A model generated the notes under the pieces. That model ran no database searches, was not told the DNA's origin, and was given only the letters and a program-made list of their open reading frames with translations. Below are positions 24,940 through 32,439 of a DNA stretch of 64,000 bases, piece after piece. Position 1 is the first letter of the stretch. Every line of letters begins with the position of its first letter. This DNA is from Pseudomonas sp. ICMP22404. GTDB lineage: Bacteria > Pseudomonadota > Gammaproteobacteria > Pseudomonadales > Pseudomonadaceae. The stretch lies in contig NZ_VCNG01000009.1 of NCBI RefSeq assembly GCF_006227205.1, positions 1 through 64,000 on the forward strand, read 5' to 3'. Both the position numbers and the translations under genes were made by a program.

Positions 24940-26203
24940 TCGCCGTCACACCCTGGCCGGCGGCCGCGCAGATGGAGATCAGCCCCCGGCCCCGCCCTGC
25001 GGCATCGAGCAACTTGGCAAGATTGGCCACGATACGCCCACCCGTGGCGGCAAACGGGTGACCGGCGGCCAGAGAGCTGCCTTTCACATTCAACCGGCTG
25101 CGATCTATCGCGCCCAACGGCGCGTCGAGGCCCAGATGGGTCTTGCAGTAGTCCGCATCCTCCCAGGCCTTGAGCGTGCATAGCACCTGGGCGGCGAATG
25201 CTTCATGGATTTCGTAGTAATCGAAGTCCTGCAGCGTCAGCCCGTTGCGCGCCAGCAGCCGGGGCACGGCATAGACCGGCGCCATTAGCAGTCCTTCGGC
25301 GCCATTGACGAAATCCACCGCCGCGGTCTGGCCGTCACGCAGGTACGCCAGAATCGGTAACCCCCGCGCCTTGGCCCATTCCTCGCTGCCCAGCAGCACC
25401 AACGACGCGCCGTCGGTCAGTGGCGTGGAGTTGCCGGCGGTCATCGTGCCCTTGGCGCTCTTTTCGAAGGCCGGTTTGAGCGAGGCAAGTTTTTCCAGGG
25501 TCAGGTCCGGGCGCAGGTTGTTGTCCCGGGTCAGGCCGAGAAACGGCGTCATCAGATCGTTCTGCCAGCCTTCGGCGTAGGACGCTGCCATTTTCTGATG
25601 GCTTTCCAGGGCCAGTTGGTCCTGTTCCTCCCGGGGAATCTGCCAGGTCTGGGCCATCAGCTCGCAGTGCTGCCCCATGTTCAGGCCGGTGCGCGGCTCG
25701 TTGATGCGCGGCAGTTCGGGGACGAGGTGTTGGGGACGCAGTTGCAGGAATACCTTGAGCTTTTCGGCAGTGGTCTTGGCGCGATTGGCTTGCAGCAGGA
25801 TCCGGCGCAGTCCTTCGTTGACGGCGATGGGCGCGTCCGAGGTGGTGTCCACGCCGCCGGCAATCGCGCTGTCGATCTGGCCCAGGGCAATCTTGTTGGC
25901 CACCAGCAGCACGGTCTCCAGTCCCGTGCCGCAGGCCTGTTGCACGTCATAGGCAGGAGTGGTGGGTGCCAGCCGCGAGCCGAGCACGCATTCACGGCTC
26001 AGGTTCATCTCCCGGGAATGCTTGAGCACCGCGCCGGCGGCCACTTCGCCGATGTGCAGACCATGCAGGTTATAGCGCTCGATCAGCCCCTCAAGGGCAG
26101 CCGTCAGCAGTGCCTGGTTGCTGGCGCTGGCATAAGCCCCATTGGAACGGGCAAAAGGAATGCGGTTACCACCGATGATCGCGACGCGGCGTAGCTGTGT
26201 CAT
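24926..26203 (-). CDS. Acetyl-CoA C-acyltransferase (thiolase), FadI-like
   Basis: A 425-residue thiolase. The acyl-carrying Cys91 is in VQQACGTGLE, the catalytic His in YYEIHEAFAAQ, and the second Cys in SICAAAGQG. The length and the NRIPFARSNGAY start resemble the FadI/long-chain group rather than PhaA. It is divergent from a FabG-like reductase and a MaoC hydratase (26350-28559). Together they could interconvert 3-ketoacyl, 3-hydroxyacyl and enoyl-CoA, an inferred acyl-CoA degradation or synthesis unit. Confidence 0.88.
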   Translation of the reverse strand: MTQLRRVAIIGGNRIPFARSNGAYASASNQALLTAALEGLIERYNLHGLHIGEVAAGAVLKHSREMNLSRECVLGSRLAPTTPAYDVQQACGTGLETVLLVANKIALGQIDSAIAGGVDTTSDAPIAVNEGLRRILLQANRAKTTAEKLKVFLQLRPQHLVPELPRINEPRTGLNMGQHCELMAQTWQIPREEQDQLALESHQKMAASYAEGWQNDLMTPFLGLTRDNNLRPDLTLEKLASLKPAFEKSAKGTMTAGNSTPLTDGASLVLLGSEEWAKARGLPILAYLRDGQTAAVDFVNGAEGLLMAPVYAVPRLLARNGLTLQDFDYYEIHEAFAAQVLCTLKAWEDADYCKTHLGLDAPLGAIDRSRLNVKGSSLAAGHPFAATGGRIVANLAKLLDAAGRGRGLISICAAAGQGVTAIIER

Positions 26204-26349
26204 GAAGAACTCCCCGAGTAGATTGCAATGCGCTGGCGATCCCGAAAAAAATACTACCTGCGCACAAGCTTAGGCTTTATCTCGCCAATCGAACGACTGA
26301 TTGCCGATCATGGTCCACACTTGGGAGCTCATCCGCCGGAGTACGTTCC

Positions 26350-27702
26350 ATGTCTGACCGTTATATCGACTTCGCCAATTCGCCCATTGGCCTGCGCCTG
26401 GTCGGAGCCCTCGGCCTGCCATCGCCGGTACGTCTGGAACGCTGGCAGGCCGGGCGGCTGCGGCCAATCGAGGGCGCGCTGTTGCTGGGCGGCGGGCCGC
26501 TGATCGAACCGATCGGTGCGTTCGCCAAGCGCCTGACCGACGCGATTTTCGTCTACGGCGCCGAACCGACCCTGGCCACCGAGTGGATCCCCGGCCACGG
26601 CCCGAAAATCAAGGCCGTGGTGTATGACGCCAGCCATCTGACCCAGGCCGATCAGCTCAAGCAGCTGCGGGAATTTTTCCAGCCGTTGATGAAGAATCTC
26701 GACCGCAGCGCCCATGTCGTCATCCTCGGTCGAGCCCCGGAAAGTCTCACGGATCCCTTCGCCGCCAGTGCCCAGCGAGCGCTGGAGGGCTTCAGCCGCT
26801 CCCTGGCCAAGGAGTTGCGCCATGGCGGGACCTTGCAACTGTTGTACGTCGGTGACGGCGCCGAAACCCAGCTGGAGGGAGCGCTGCGGTTCTTCCTGTC
26901 GCCCAAGAGCGCCTTCGTTTCCGGGCAGGTCATTCGCCTCAATGCATGCCAGACCCAGGTCCAGGACTGGACGCGACCACTCACCGGGCTCAAGGCGCTG
27001 GTCACCGGCGCGGCCCGCGGAATTGGCGCCTCCATCGCCGAAACCCTGGCCCGTGACGGTGCCGACGTGATCCTGCTGGACGTTCCCCAGGCCAAGGCCG
27101 ATCTCGAAGCCCTTGCCGCACGCCTGGGCGGGCGCGCCGTGACCCTGGACATCTGCGCCGAAGACGCCGCCAGCCAGTTGATCGAACACCTGCCAGACGG
27201 CGTCGACATCGTGGTGCATAACGCCGGCATCACCCGGGACAAGACCCTCGCCAACATGACGCCGGAGTTCTGGGATGCGGTGCTGGCGGTCAACCTCAAC
27301 GCACCGCAGGTGCTGACCAAGGCCCTGCTCGACAGCGGCACCCTGCGGGACAATGGCCGAGTCGTTCTGCTGGCTTCCATCAGCGGTATCGCCGGCAATC
27401 GCGGCCAGACCAACTACGCCGCCAGCAAAGCGGGGCTGATCGGCCTGGCCCAGGCCTGGGCGCCGCTGTTGCAGACGCGGGGCATCAGCATCAACGCCGT
27501 GGCCCCCGGCTTCATTGAGACCCGCATGACCGCCGAAATCCCCTTCGCCCTGCGCGAAGCCGGACGGCGCATGAGCTCCCTGGGCCAGGGTGGCTTGCCC
27601 CAGGACGTCGCCGAAGCCGTGGCCTGGCTCGCGCAGCCGGGCACCGGGGCCGTCACCGGGCAGGCCCTGCGGGTCTGCGGACAAAGCCTCTTGGGAGCCT
27701 GA
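26350..27702 (+). CDS. 3-oxoacyl-(ACP/CoA) reductase, long FabG-like (FabG4 type)
   Basis: A 450-residue protein. The C-terminal half (about 210-450) is a full SDR domain: VTGAARGIGASIAE at about 218, HNAGITRDKT, catalytic Ser in ASISGIAG and YAASKAG with Tyr and Lys. The N-terminal 200 residues look like a degenerate Rossmann domain without a cofactor loop, as in mycobacterial FabG4, which is NADH-dependent and acts on CoA thioesters. The next gene, a MaoC hydratase, follows after 2 bp. Confidence 0.88.
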   Translation: MSDRYIDFANSPIGLRLVGALGLPSPVRLERWQAGRLRPIEGALLLGGGPLIEPIGAFAKRLTDAIFVYGAEPTLATEWIPGHGPKIKAVVYDASHLTQADQLKQLREFFQPLMKNLDRSAHVVILGRAPESLTDPFAASAQRALEGFSRSLAKELRHGGTLQLLYVGDGAETQLEGALRFFLSPKSAFVSGQVIRLNACQTQVQDWTRPLTGLKALVTGAARGIGASIAETLARDGADVILLDVPQAKADLEALAARLGGRAVTLDICAEDAASQLIEHLPDGVDIVVHNAGITRDKTLANMTPEFWDAVLAVNLNAPQVLTKALLDSGTLRDNGRVVLLASISGIAGNRGQTNYAASKAGLIGLAQAWAPLLQTRGISINAVAPGFIETRMTAEIPFALREAGRRMSSLGQGGLPQDVAEAVAWLAQPGTGAVTGQALRVCGQSLLGA

Positions 27703-27704
27703 CC

Positions 27705-28559
27705 ATGACGATCCAATGGCATGAGGTCAGCAGCGCGCCGAGTATGTCGGGGCTCTACGCGAAAGCCGCGACACGTCGCAAGATCACCGGCAAGACCTTG
27801 CCGGAGACTGGGTTGCGCCAGATGCTCCAGGTGGATCAGCAGCGCCTGGCGGCTTATCGCAAGGTTTGTGGTTTTGTCGACAACGGTCTGCTGCCACCGA
27901 CCTACCCCCATGTACTGGCGTTCGCCCTGCAGATGCAATTGCTCACCGCCCGGGACTTCCCGTTCCCACTGCTGGGGTTGATCCACCTGAGCAACCGCAT
28001 CCGCGTGCTCCGCCCCATGGGTGGCGTCAGCCAGGTACGGGCCAGTGTCAATGTCGAACAACTGCAGCCTCACCCCAAGGGCGCGGTGTTCAACCTCGTG
28101 ACCCGCATCGAGGATCAACTGGGGCCGTTGTGGGAAGCCGAGAGCGAAATGCTCTGCAAGGGCGTGCAACTTGAGGGTGTGCTGGTGGAGCCGCCACCGC
28201 AGATGGCTCCGGCGCTGACCGAAGTCACGCGCTGGACAGCCCCTGCGGATATCGGCCGGCAATACGCCAAGGTGTCCGGCGACTACAACCCTATCCACCT
28301 GAGTGCCATCAGTGCGCGAATGTTCGGTTTCCCCACTGCCATTGCCCATGGCCTGTGGAACAAAGCCCGGACCCTGGCGGCATTGGACGATCACCTGCCC
28401 GAAGCCAACCTTGAAATCGCGGTGACCTTCAAGAAGCCGGTACGCCTGCCCAGCGAAGTGACGCTGCTGGCGAGCGCGGCGGGGTCCAGTGGGGATTTGC
28501 GGTTGGTGGGGTCGGGAGATCTGGAGCACATGGTAGGAAGCTGGCGACCGATTGCCTGA
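27705..28559 (+). CDS. MaoC-type enoyl-CoA hydratase/dehydratase
   Basis: A 284-residue double-hotdog protein. The hydratase-2 motif in the C-terminal half is VSGDYNPIHLS followed by GFPTAIAHGLW, with the catalytic Asp and His. The N-terminal hotdog is degenerate. It starts 2 bp after the FabG-like gene, so both are cotranslated and should act in sequence on 3-hydroxyacyl and enoyl thioesters. Confidence 0.88.
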   Translation: MTIQWHEVSSAPSMSGLYAKAATRRKITGKTLPETGLRQMLQVDQQRLAAYRKVCGFVDNGLLPPTYPHVLAFALQMQLLTARDFPFPLLGLIHLSNRIRVLRPMGGVSQVRASVNVEQLQPHPKGAVFNLVTRIEDQLGPLWEAESEMLCKGVQLEGVLVEPPPQMAPALTEVTRWTAPADIGRQYAKVSGDYNPIHLSAISARMFGFPTAIAHGLWNKARTLAALDDHLPEANLEIAVTFKKPVRLPSEVTLLASAAGSSGDLRLVGSGDLEHMVGSWRPIA

Positions 28560-28604
28560 GCCAGGCGGTGGCTCAGCCAGCATCCATGTTGACTGGACTG
28601 CCGT

Positions 28605-28703
28605 CATCGCGAGCAGGCTCGCTCCCACATTGGATCTGCGGTGACCAAACATCTGTGCTCGACACAAATCTCCTGTGGGAGCGAGCCTGCTCGCGATAGC
28701 GGT
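28605..28703. repeat. REP doublet in reversed arrangement
   Basis: A reverse arm (CGCGAGCAGGCTCGCTCCCA) comes first and a forward arm second, separated by about 50 bp, opposite to the arrangement of most other copies here. It fills the convergent gap before the DUF4136 gene. Confidence 0.85.
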
Positions 28704-28705
28704 GG

Positions 28706-29263
28706 TCACCGCGGCGGATAATTGGACAGGATACGCCCGACCGTCTCACGCACCGCGCTGTCGCGGTCAGCGGGGTTGGGGGAGCTGCTGAGCAGTTGCT
28801 CGTCGCTGCCACGCCAGACCAGCTTGCCGTCCTTGCCATCGAGCAAATCGATCTGCACCGTGGCGACCTTGTAGCTGACGTTGCGGGTTTCGTTGTACAT
28901 CGGTCCACCCCAGTAACCATTCCAGGGCCCGCCCCAACCGCCGCCATAGTTGGTGGTCACTTGTTGCTGGCGATCCTCGACGATCAGGTAGGCCTGGACC
29001 AGGACATCGCCGTGCCCTCCGGCGGCAGGGCGCAGGCCGCGCTGGTCGAGTTGATCGGCTACGGCCTGACGGATGCGCTGTTCTGTCAGGTCACTCCTGA
29101 TCCGCGGATCATCGGGGCGGTATTGCAACGCCGGCTCTTTCCAGCTCCAGCTTCGATAGGCTGCAAAGTCGCGGCTGGTATCGAAATCATGATTGACCTG
29201 GTTGGTCGCACAGGCACCGAGCAGCAGGGCAAGGCCCAGTAGAGCAAGACGACGGAACATCAC
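28706..29263 (-). CDS. DUF4136 lipoprotein
   Basis: A 185-residue lipoprotein: signal peptide with lipobox LLLGAC, Cys18 as lipid site. The DUF4136 domain shows the SWKEPALQYRPDDPRIRSDL block and a Gly/Trp/Tyr-rich stretch (YGGGWGGPWNGYWGG) before a beta-sheet motif ATVQIDLLDGKDGKLVWRG. Function unknown; such proteins are outer-membrane anchored and often surface or stress linked. The next gene upstream is a paralogue, probably in the same operon. Confidence 0.85.
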   Translation of the reverse strand: MMFRRLALLGLALLLGACATNQVNHDFDTSRDFAAYRSWSWKEPALQYRPDDPRIRSDLTEQRIRQAVADQLDQRGLRPAAGGHGDVLVQAYLIVEDRQQQVTTNYGGGWGGPWNGYWGGPMYNETRNVSYKVATVQIDLLDGKDGKLVWRGSDEQLLSSSPNPADRDSAVRETVGRILSNYPPR

Positions 29264-29281
29264 GCTTCTCCTGTTGCGTAA

Positions 29282-29890
29282 TCAACTGGGCGGATAGGCC
29301 GACATGGCTTTTTCCACCGCCTCGCGAATGGCATCGGTGTTATCGCCCGGACGGCCAGCCTGAGGGGTTTCGGCACTGGCACTCCATACCGGTTGACCGT
29401 TGCGGGCATCGAACAGGTCGACGCGAACCACCACGACCTGCTCCTGGTACGTGCGCACGACCGGCACGGTGTTGTACATGCCGTAGCCAGGACCGTAGCG
29501 GTTGTAGCCGCCGTAGTAGCCTGAATCATAATCTTCCCGAACCTGGCGCAGGCGGGTCTCCAGTCGCAGGTCGGCGCTGACGAACAGGTCGGCCGGTCGG
29601 TTGTCATGCAGCGGACGCAGGCCGCGCTGGTCCAGGGCGTTGCTCACCGCCTCGGCCACCTGAGCCGAGTCCGCCCACGCGGTACCCGCCGGCAGGCGTC
29701 CGTTGAGCCAGGCCCAACTGCGATAGCGCCCATAGTCACGGGGTGCCGCCGGGTATGCGCTACGGTCGAACACCGTGGCGGCCTCGGGCGGGGCCGGCGG
29801 CAGCGGCCTGGAGGTGGCGACATAGGGGTTGGGACCCTGGCAGGCCGCCAGCGCCAGACATAACATCAGTAACCCTGTACGGCCTTGCAT
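29282..29890 (-). CDS. DUF4136 lipoprotein, paralogue of the neighbour
   Basis: A 202-residue lipoprotein with lipobox LALAAC (Cys17). It shares with the downstream gene the block SWAWLNGRLPAGTAWADSAQ, the LDQRGLRP motif, a Tyr/Gly-rich stretch (YYGGYNRYGPGYGMYN) and VVVRVDLFDARNGQPVWS. The order of blocks is the same, so the pair arose by tandem duplication. The gap between them is 18 bp. Confidence 0.85.
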   Translation of the reverse strand: MQGRTGLLMLCLALAACQGPNPYVATSRPLPPAPPEAATVFDRSAYPAAPRDYGRYRSWAWLNGRLPAGTAWADSAQVAEAVSNALDQRGLRPLHDNRPADLFVSADLRLETRLRQVREDYDSGYYGGYNRYGPGYGMYNTVPVVRTYQEQVVVVRVDLFDARNGQPVWSASAETPQAGRPGDNTDAIREAVEKAMSAYPPS

Positions 29891-29902
29891 TTCGCTCTCC
29901 GA

Positions 29903-30652
29903 TCAGAGGGGACGGCAGATCCAGTGCAGATAACGTCCCAGCCCGGCAAACGCGGGATGGCGACGGTGGGCCAGCTCCATGTCCAGCAACTGCGCCAGCT
30001 CTACCCGGCTCTGGAACTCTACCGGCATGTAGTCGTGAAAAACCCGCACGCCACTCTGGCTTTCGACCTGCCACACCCCCTCAAGTTGCGCCGCCAACTC
30101 GCGCGGATCAAGAGGTTGTTGCGGCGTCAGGCTCTGTTTTTCACCGGCCATGTCGTTGTTGCGCAGCTTGCGGAAATGCCCCTTGAGCAAGTTGCGATAA
30201 ACCAGCGCGTCGCGGTTGTAGAACGCCAGCGACAGCCAGCCGCCGGGCGCCGTGAGTTGATGCAGCACCGGCAGGATCGTGTGAGGCTCCGCCAGCCACT
30301 CCAACACCGCATGACACAGCACCAGGTCGTACGGCTCGGTGAGCTGGCCCGGCAGTGCCTGCCACGGCGCCTGGATGAAGGTTGCCTCCTGGCCGGCGTC
30401 GGCAAACCGCTGGCGGGCGCCTTCGAGCATGGGCGCGGCCGGTTCCGCCAGGGTGACCTGATGACCGCGCTCGGCCAGCCACAACGACATATGGCCCAGG
30501 CCGGCGCCGATGTCGAGCACACGCAACGGGCGTTCCGGCAATACTTCAAGCAGGTCGGCCTGGAGCACCGCCAGGCGGATCGCGCCCTTGGCCCCGCCAT
30601 AGATTTTTTCGGCAAAGCGCGTGGCCAACTGATCGAAATGACGGTCGCTCAT
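29903..30652 (-). CDS. cmoM: tRNA 5-carboxymethoxyuridine methyltransferase CmoM
   Basis: A 249-residue SAM-dependent methyltransferase of the SmtA/CmoM group. It methylates cmo5U34 of certain tRNAs to the methyl ester. SAM motif I is VLDIGAGLGHMS near 43-54, and HAVLEWLAEP and GGWLSLAFYNRDA follow. The ATG at 30652 overlaps the stop of the MazG-like gene in a 4-bp ATGA, so the two are translationally coupled. Confidence 0.85.
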   Translation of the reverse strand: MSDRHFDQLATRFAEKIYGGAKGAIRLAVLQADLLEVLPERPLRVLDIGAGLGHMSLWLAERGHQVTLAEPAAPMLEGARQRFADAGQEATFIQAPWQALPGQLTEPYDLVLCHAVLEWLAEPHTILPVLHQLTAPGGWLSLAFYNRDALVYRNLLKGHFRKLRNNDMAGEKQSLTPQQPLDPRELAAQLEGVWQVESQSGVRVFHDYMPVEFQSRVELAQLLDMELAHRRHPAFAGLGRYLHWICRPL

Positions 30653-30954
30653 TGGCCGAACCGCCGCTCGCTGTCGGCCAGTTTGCTGCGCACCACGGCG
30701 TCCATGTCCAAGCCCAATTCGCTGCACAGCAGCAACAGGTACAAGACGATGTCTCCAACTTCCTGCCCGGCGTGGGCCAGTTTGTCGGCCGGCAGCTGGC
30801 GCGACTGGTCCTCGGTCAACCACTGGAAAATCTCCACCAGCTCGGCCATCTCCACACTGGCGGCCATGGCAAGGTTTTTCGGGCTGTGGAATGGCCGCCA
30901 ATCGTTGCGATCACGAATGGCGTGCAGGCGTTCAGTCAGTTCAACAAGGTTCAT
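30649..30954 (-). CDS. MazG-like nucleotide pyrophosphohydrolase
   Basis: A 101-residue all-alpha NTP-PPase of the MazG/RS21-C6 type. The metal-binding EXXE-type motifs are visible as SVEMAELVEIFQWL and AGQEVGDIVLYLLLLC (with Glu, Glu and Asp positions). These small enzymes clean up non-canonical dNTPs. The ATG at 30954 with a GGAGAG upstream gives the usual length. Coupled to cmoM. Confidence 0.85.
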   Translation of the reverse strand: MNLVELTERLHAIRDRNDWRPFHSPKNLAMAASVEMAELVEIFQWLTEDQSRQLPADKLAHAGQEVGDIVLYLLLLCSELGLDMDAVVRSKLADSERRFGQ

Positions 30955-31117
30955 CGGGCTCTCCTGGATGCCCATAGCTTCCGGGGGATGACGGGGGAAG
31001 GCAAGCGTCTCGATACGAAGCGGCAATTTGCCTCATAATCGAACGATCGCGGCGCCAACAGCTCCTACAATCAGGAACCCAAGGCTCGACTCGATTCTCT
31101 TCCATCAGGATGCAAAC

Positions 31118-31411
31118 ATGCATGTAGAAAGCTTTTTCGAATGGCTCGGCCAGGCACTCGGCTCGATAATCCGTTTCATCGTCGACCTGCTGAGCGGCCT
31201 GTTCAACACCCTGGCCAACGCCGGCGGCAACTTTGTCGACGGCCTGTCACGGGCGCTGGGCATGGACACCTCGATCATCAGCATCATCGCGCTGATCCTC
31301 GGGCTGATGTTGCTGTACTCGGCGATCCGCGCCTTCATGCGTGCCTCGATTGTGCTGGGGATCATCTGGCTGGTGTTGGGGTTGTGGTTGTTGAGTTGGA
31401 TCATTCACTAG
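31118..31411 (+). CDS. Small membrane protein
   Basis: A 97-residue protein with an amphipathic N-terminal half (FFEWLGQALGSIIRFIVDLL) and two membrane helices at about 52-70 (SIISIIALILGLMLLYSAI) and 76-96. No known domain. A weak AGGA precedes the ATG. The annotation of homologues in Pseudomonas is usually hypothetical protein. Confidence 0.7.
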   Translation: MHVESFFEWLGQALGSIIRFIVDLLSGLFNTLANAGGNFVDGLSRALGMDTSIISIIALILGLMLLYSAIRAFMRASIVLGIIWLVLGLWLLSWIIH

Positions 31412-31424
31412 AATCGCGCGTCTC

Positions 31425-31494
31425 TGTGGCGAGGGGATTTATCTCCGCTCGACAGCTCCTACAGAGTCCCACGGGGATAAATCCCCTCGCCACA
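31425..31494. repeat. Inverted repeat of the GTGGCGAGGGGATTTATCCC family
   Basis: Arms TGTGGCGAGGGGATTTATC and GGGATAAATCCCCTCGCCAC are separated by about 30 bp. It follows the small membrane protein gene and may end its transcript. Confidence 0.85.
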
Positions 31495-31620
31495 AAAGCC
31501 CTCTGTTTATTCCATTCCTTCAGGTGTAGGTCCTGGCTACACCGCCTTGCGCCGCTGCCTACAACTACGCCAGAATCCGCCGGCTTGTGCGCCTTGGGGC
31601 CGGGTTCTATTGTTTCTCCG

Positions 31621-31849
31621 TCGCTGACAAATCAGCGATCGGGTTTAGCAGCTCGGATAACATCAAGGCACGCCAGTGTCGCCATCAGAACAGCCAATCC
31701 GCATCGGATTGTCAGCACTATGGCGGCTATGCGTGGGGCACTTCGGTGCGCCGGGTTCCTTGATGCCTGGTCTGCTAACCCGCGTACAGCCGCCACCCAA
31801 CTCGTTTAGCAGCGAAGGATGACGGCTCCACTCATCAAGGAGATTCACC
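31621..31849 (+). ncRNA. Structured 5' leader of the DUF6124 gene with two alternative folds
   Basis: The leader has a hairpin TCGCTGA-CAAA-TCAGCGA (31621-31638). A nested structure is closed by CGGGTTTAGCAG (31640-31651) with CTGCTAACCCG (31772-31782) and by CATCAAGG (31661-31668) with CCTTGATG (31758-31765). Inside are a GTCGCCAT/ATGGCGGC stem (31678-31685 with 31720-31727), a CAATCCG/CGGATTG hairpin and a UUCG-capped hairpin (31735-31752). GTTTAGCAGC and CATCAAGG recur downstream at 31804-31813 and 31833-31840, and the second copy of CATCAAGG overlaps the Shine-Dalgarno AAGGAG (31837-31842). The single complement can therefore pair with either copy. The rest of the 31412-31849 gap holds the repeat at 31425 and no gene. 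Confidence 0.65.
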
Positions 31850-32197
31850 ATGTTCAAGGTCACCCCCAACCCACCGGCCACCAATCCCGCATCCTCCAAC
31901 GACCCCACCGACTCGACAGCCTTTGACAAAGCCGCCAAACGCGCCCTCGACTTCTACCTCAAGCCCGAACCGCCTGAAGCCCAACCAGACCAACTGTTCA
32001 CCGTTGCGAACGGCATCGACACCGAATGCCTGCTCGCCAACCTCAGCGAAACCCTGGCCTCGGCCAACGCCATGGCCTGTGACCTGGCCTTCGATCTAGA
32101 TGGTTCGCGACGCCACGTTGCCCTGGGCATCCAGCAGCTAATCGAGCTGGGTGGCTTACTGGCCAACCGGGCGCTGGACAACGTCGACCCACGCTAA
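31850..32197 (+). CDS. DUF6124 family protein
   Basis: A 115-residue protein with a proline-rich disordered N-terminus (MFKVTPNPPATNPASS) and a helical C-terminal half (LANLSETLASANAMACDLAF, then HVALGIQQLIELGGLLANRAL). This family is almost confined to Pseudomonas, often in several copies, and its function is unknown. Translation starts from AAGGAG 7 bases before the ATG, at the end of the folded leader described at 31621. Confidence 0.82.
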   Translation: MFKVTPNPPATNPASSNDPTDSTAFDKAAKRALDFYLKPEPPEAQPDQLFTVANGIDTECLLANLSETLASANAMACDLAFDLDGSRRHVALGIQQLIELGGLLANRALDNVDPR

Positions 32198-32218
32198 CCG
32201 AAGCAACACATCACCTTT

Positions 32219-32350
32219 GTGGCGAGGGGATTTATCCCCGCTGGGCTGCACAGCAGCCCCAAAACCAGGCTCTGCGGTGCATCAGGTAAACCGCGTCAGC
32301 CGGGTTTACGACTGCTGCGCAGCCGAGCGGGGATAAATCCCCTCGCCACA
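32219..32350. repeat. Inverted doublet of the GTGGCGAGGGGATTTATCCC family
   Basis: Outer arms TGTGGCGAGGGGATTTATCC and its complement flank inner facing arms GGGCTGC and GCGCAGCC, giving a 132-bp element between the DUF6124 gene and the MATE gene. It is the extended form of the repeats at 16064 and 31425. Confidence 0.88.
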
Positions 32351-32439
32351 CTGAATTCGGAGCATCTCGCGTGTTCGGCACGCACTGGAAACGATCACTC
32401 AGAGAACCCGCTACAATGGCGCTCCACCAAGGAGCCCCC

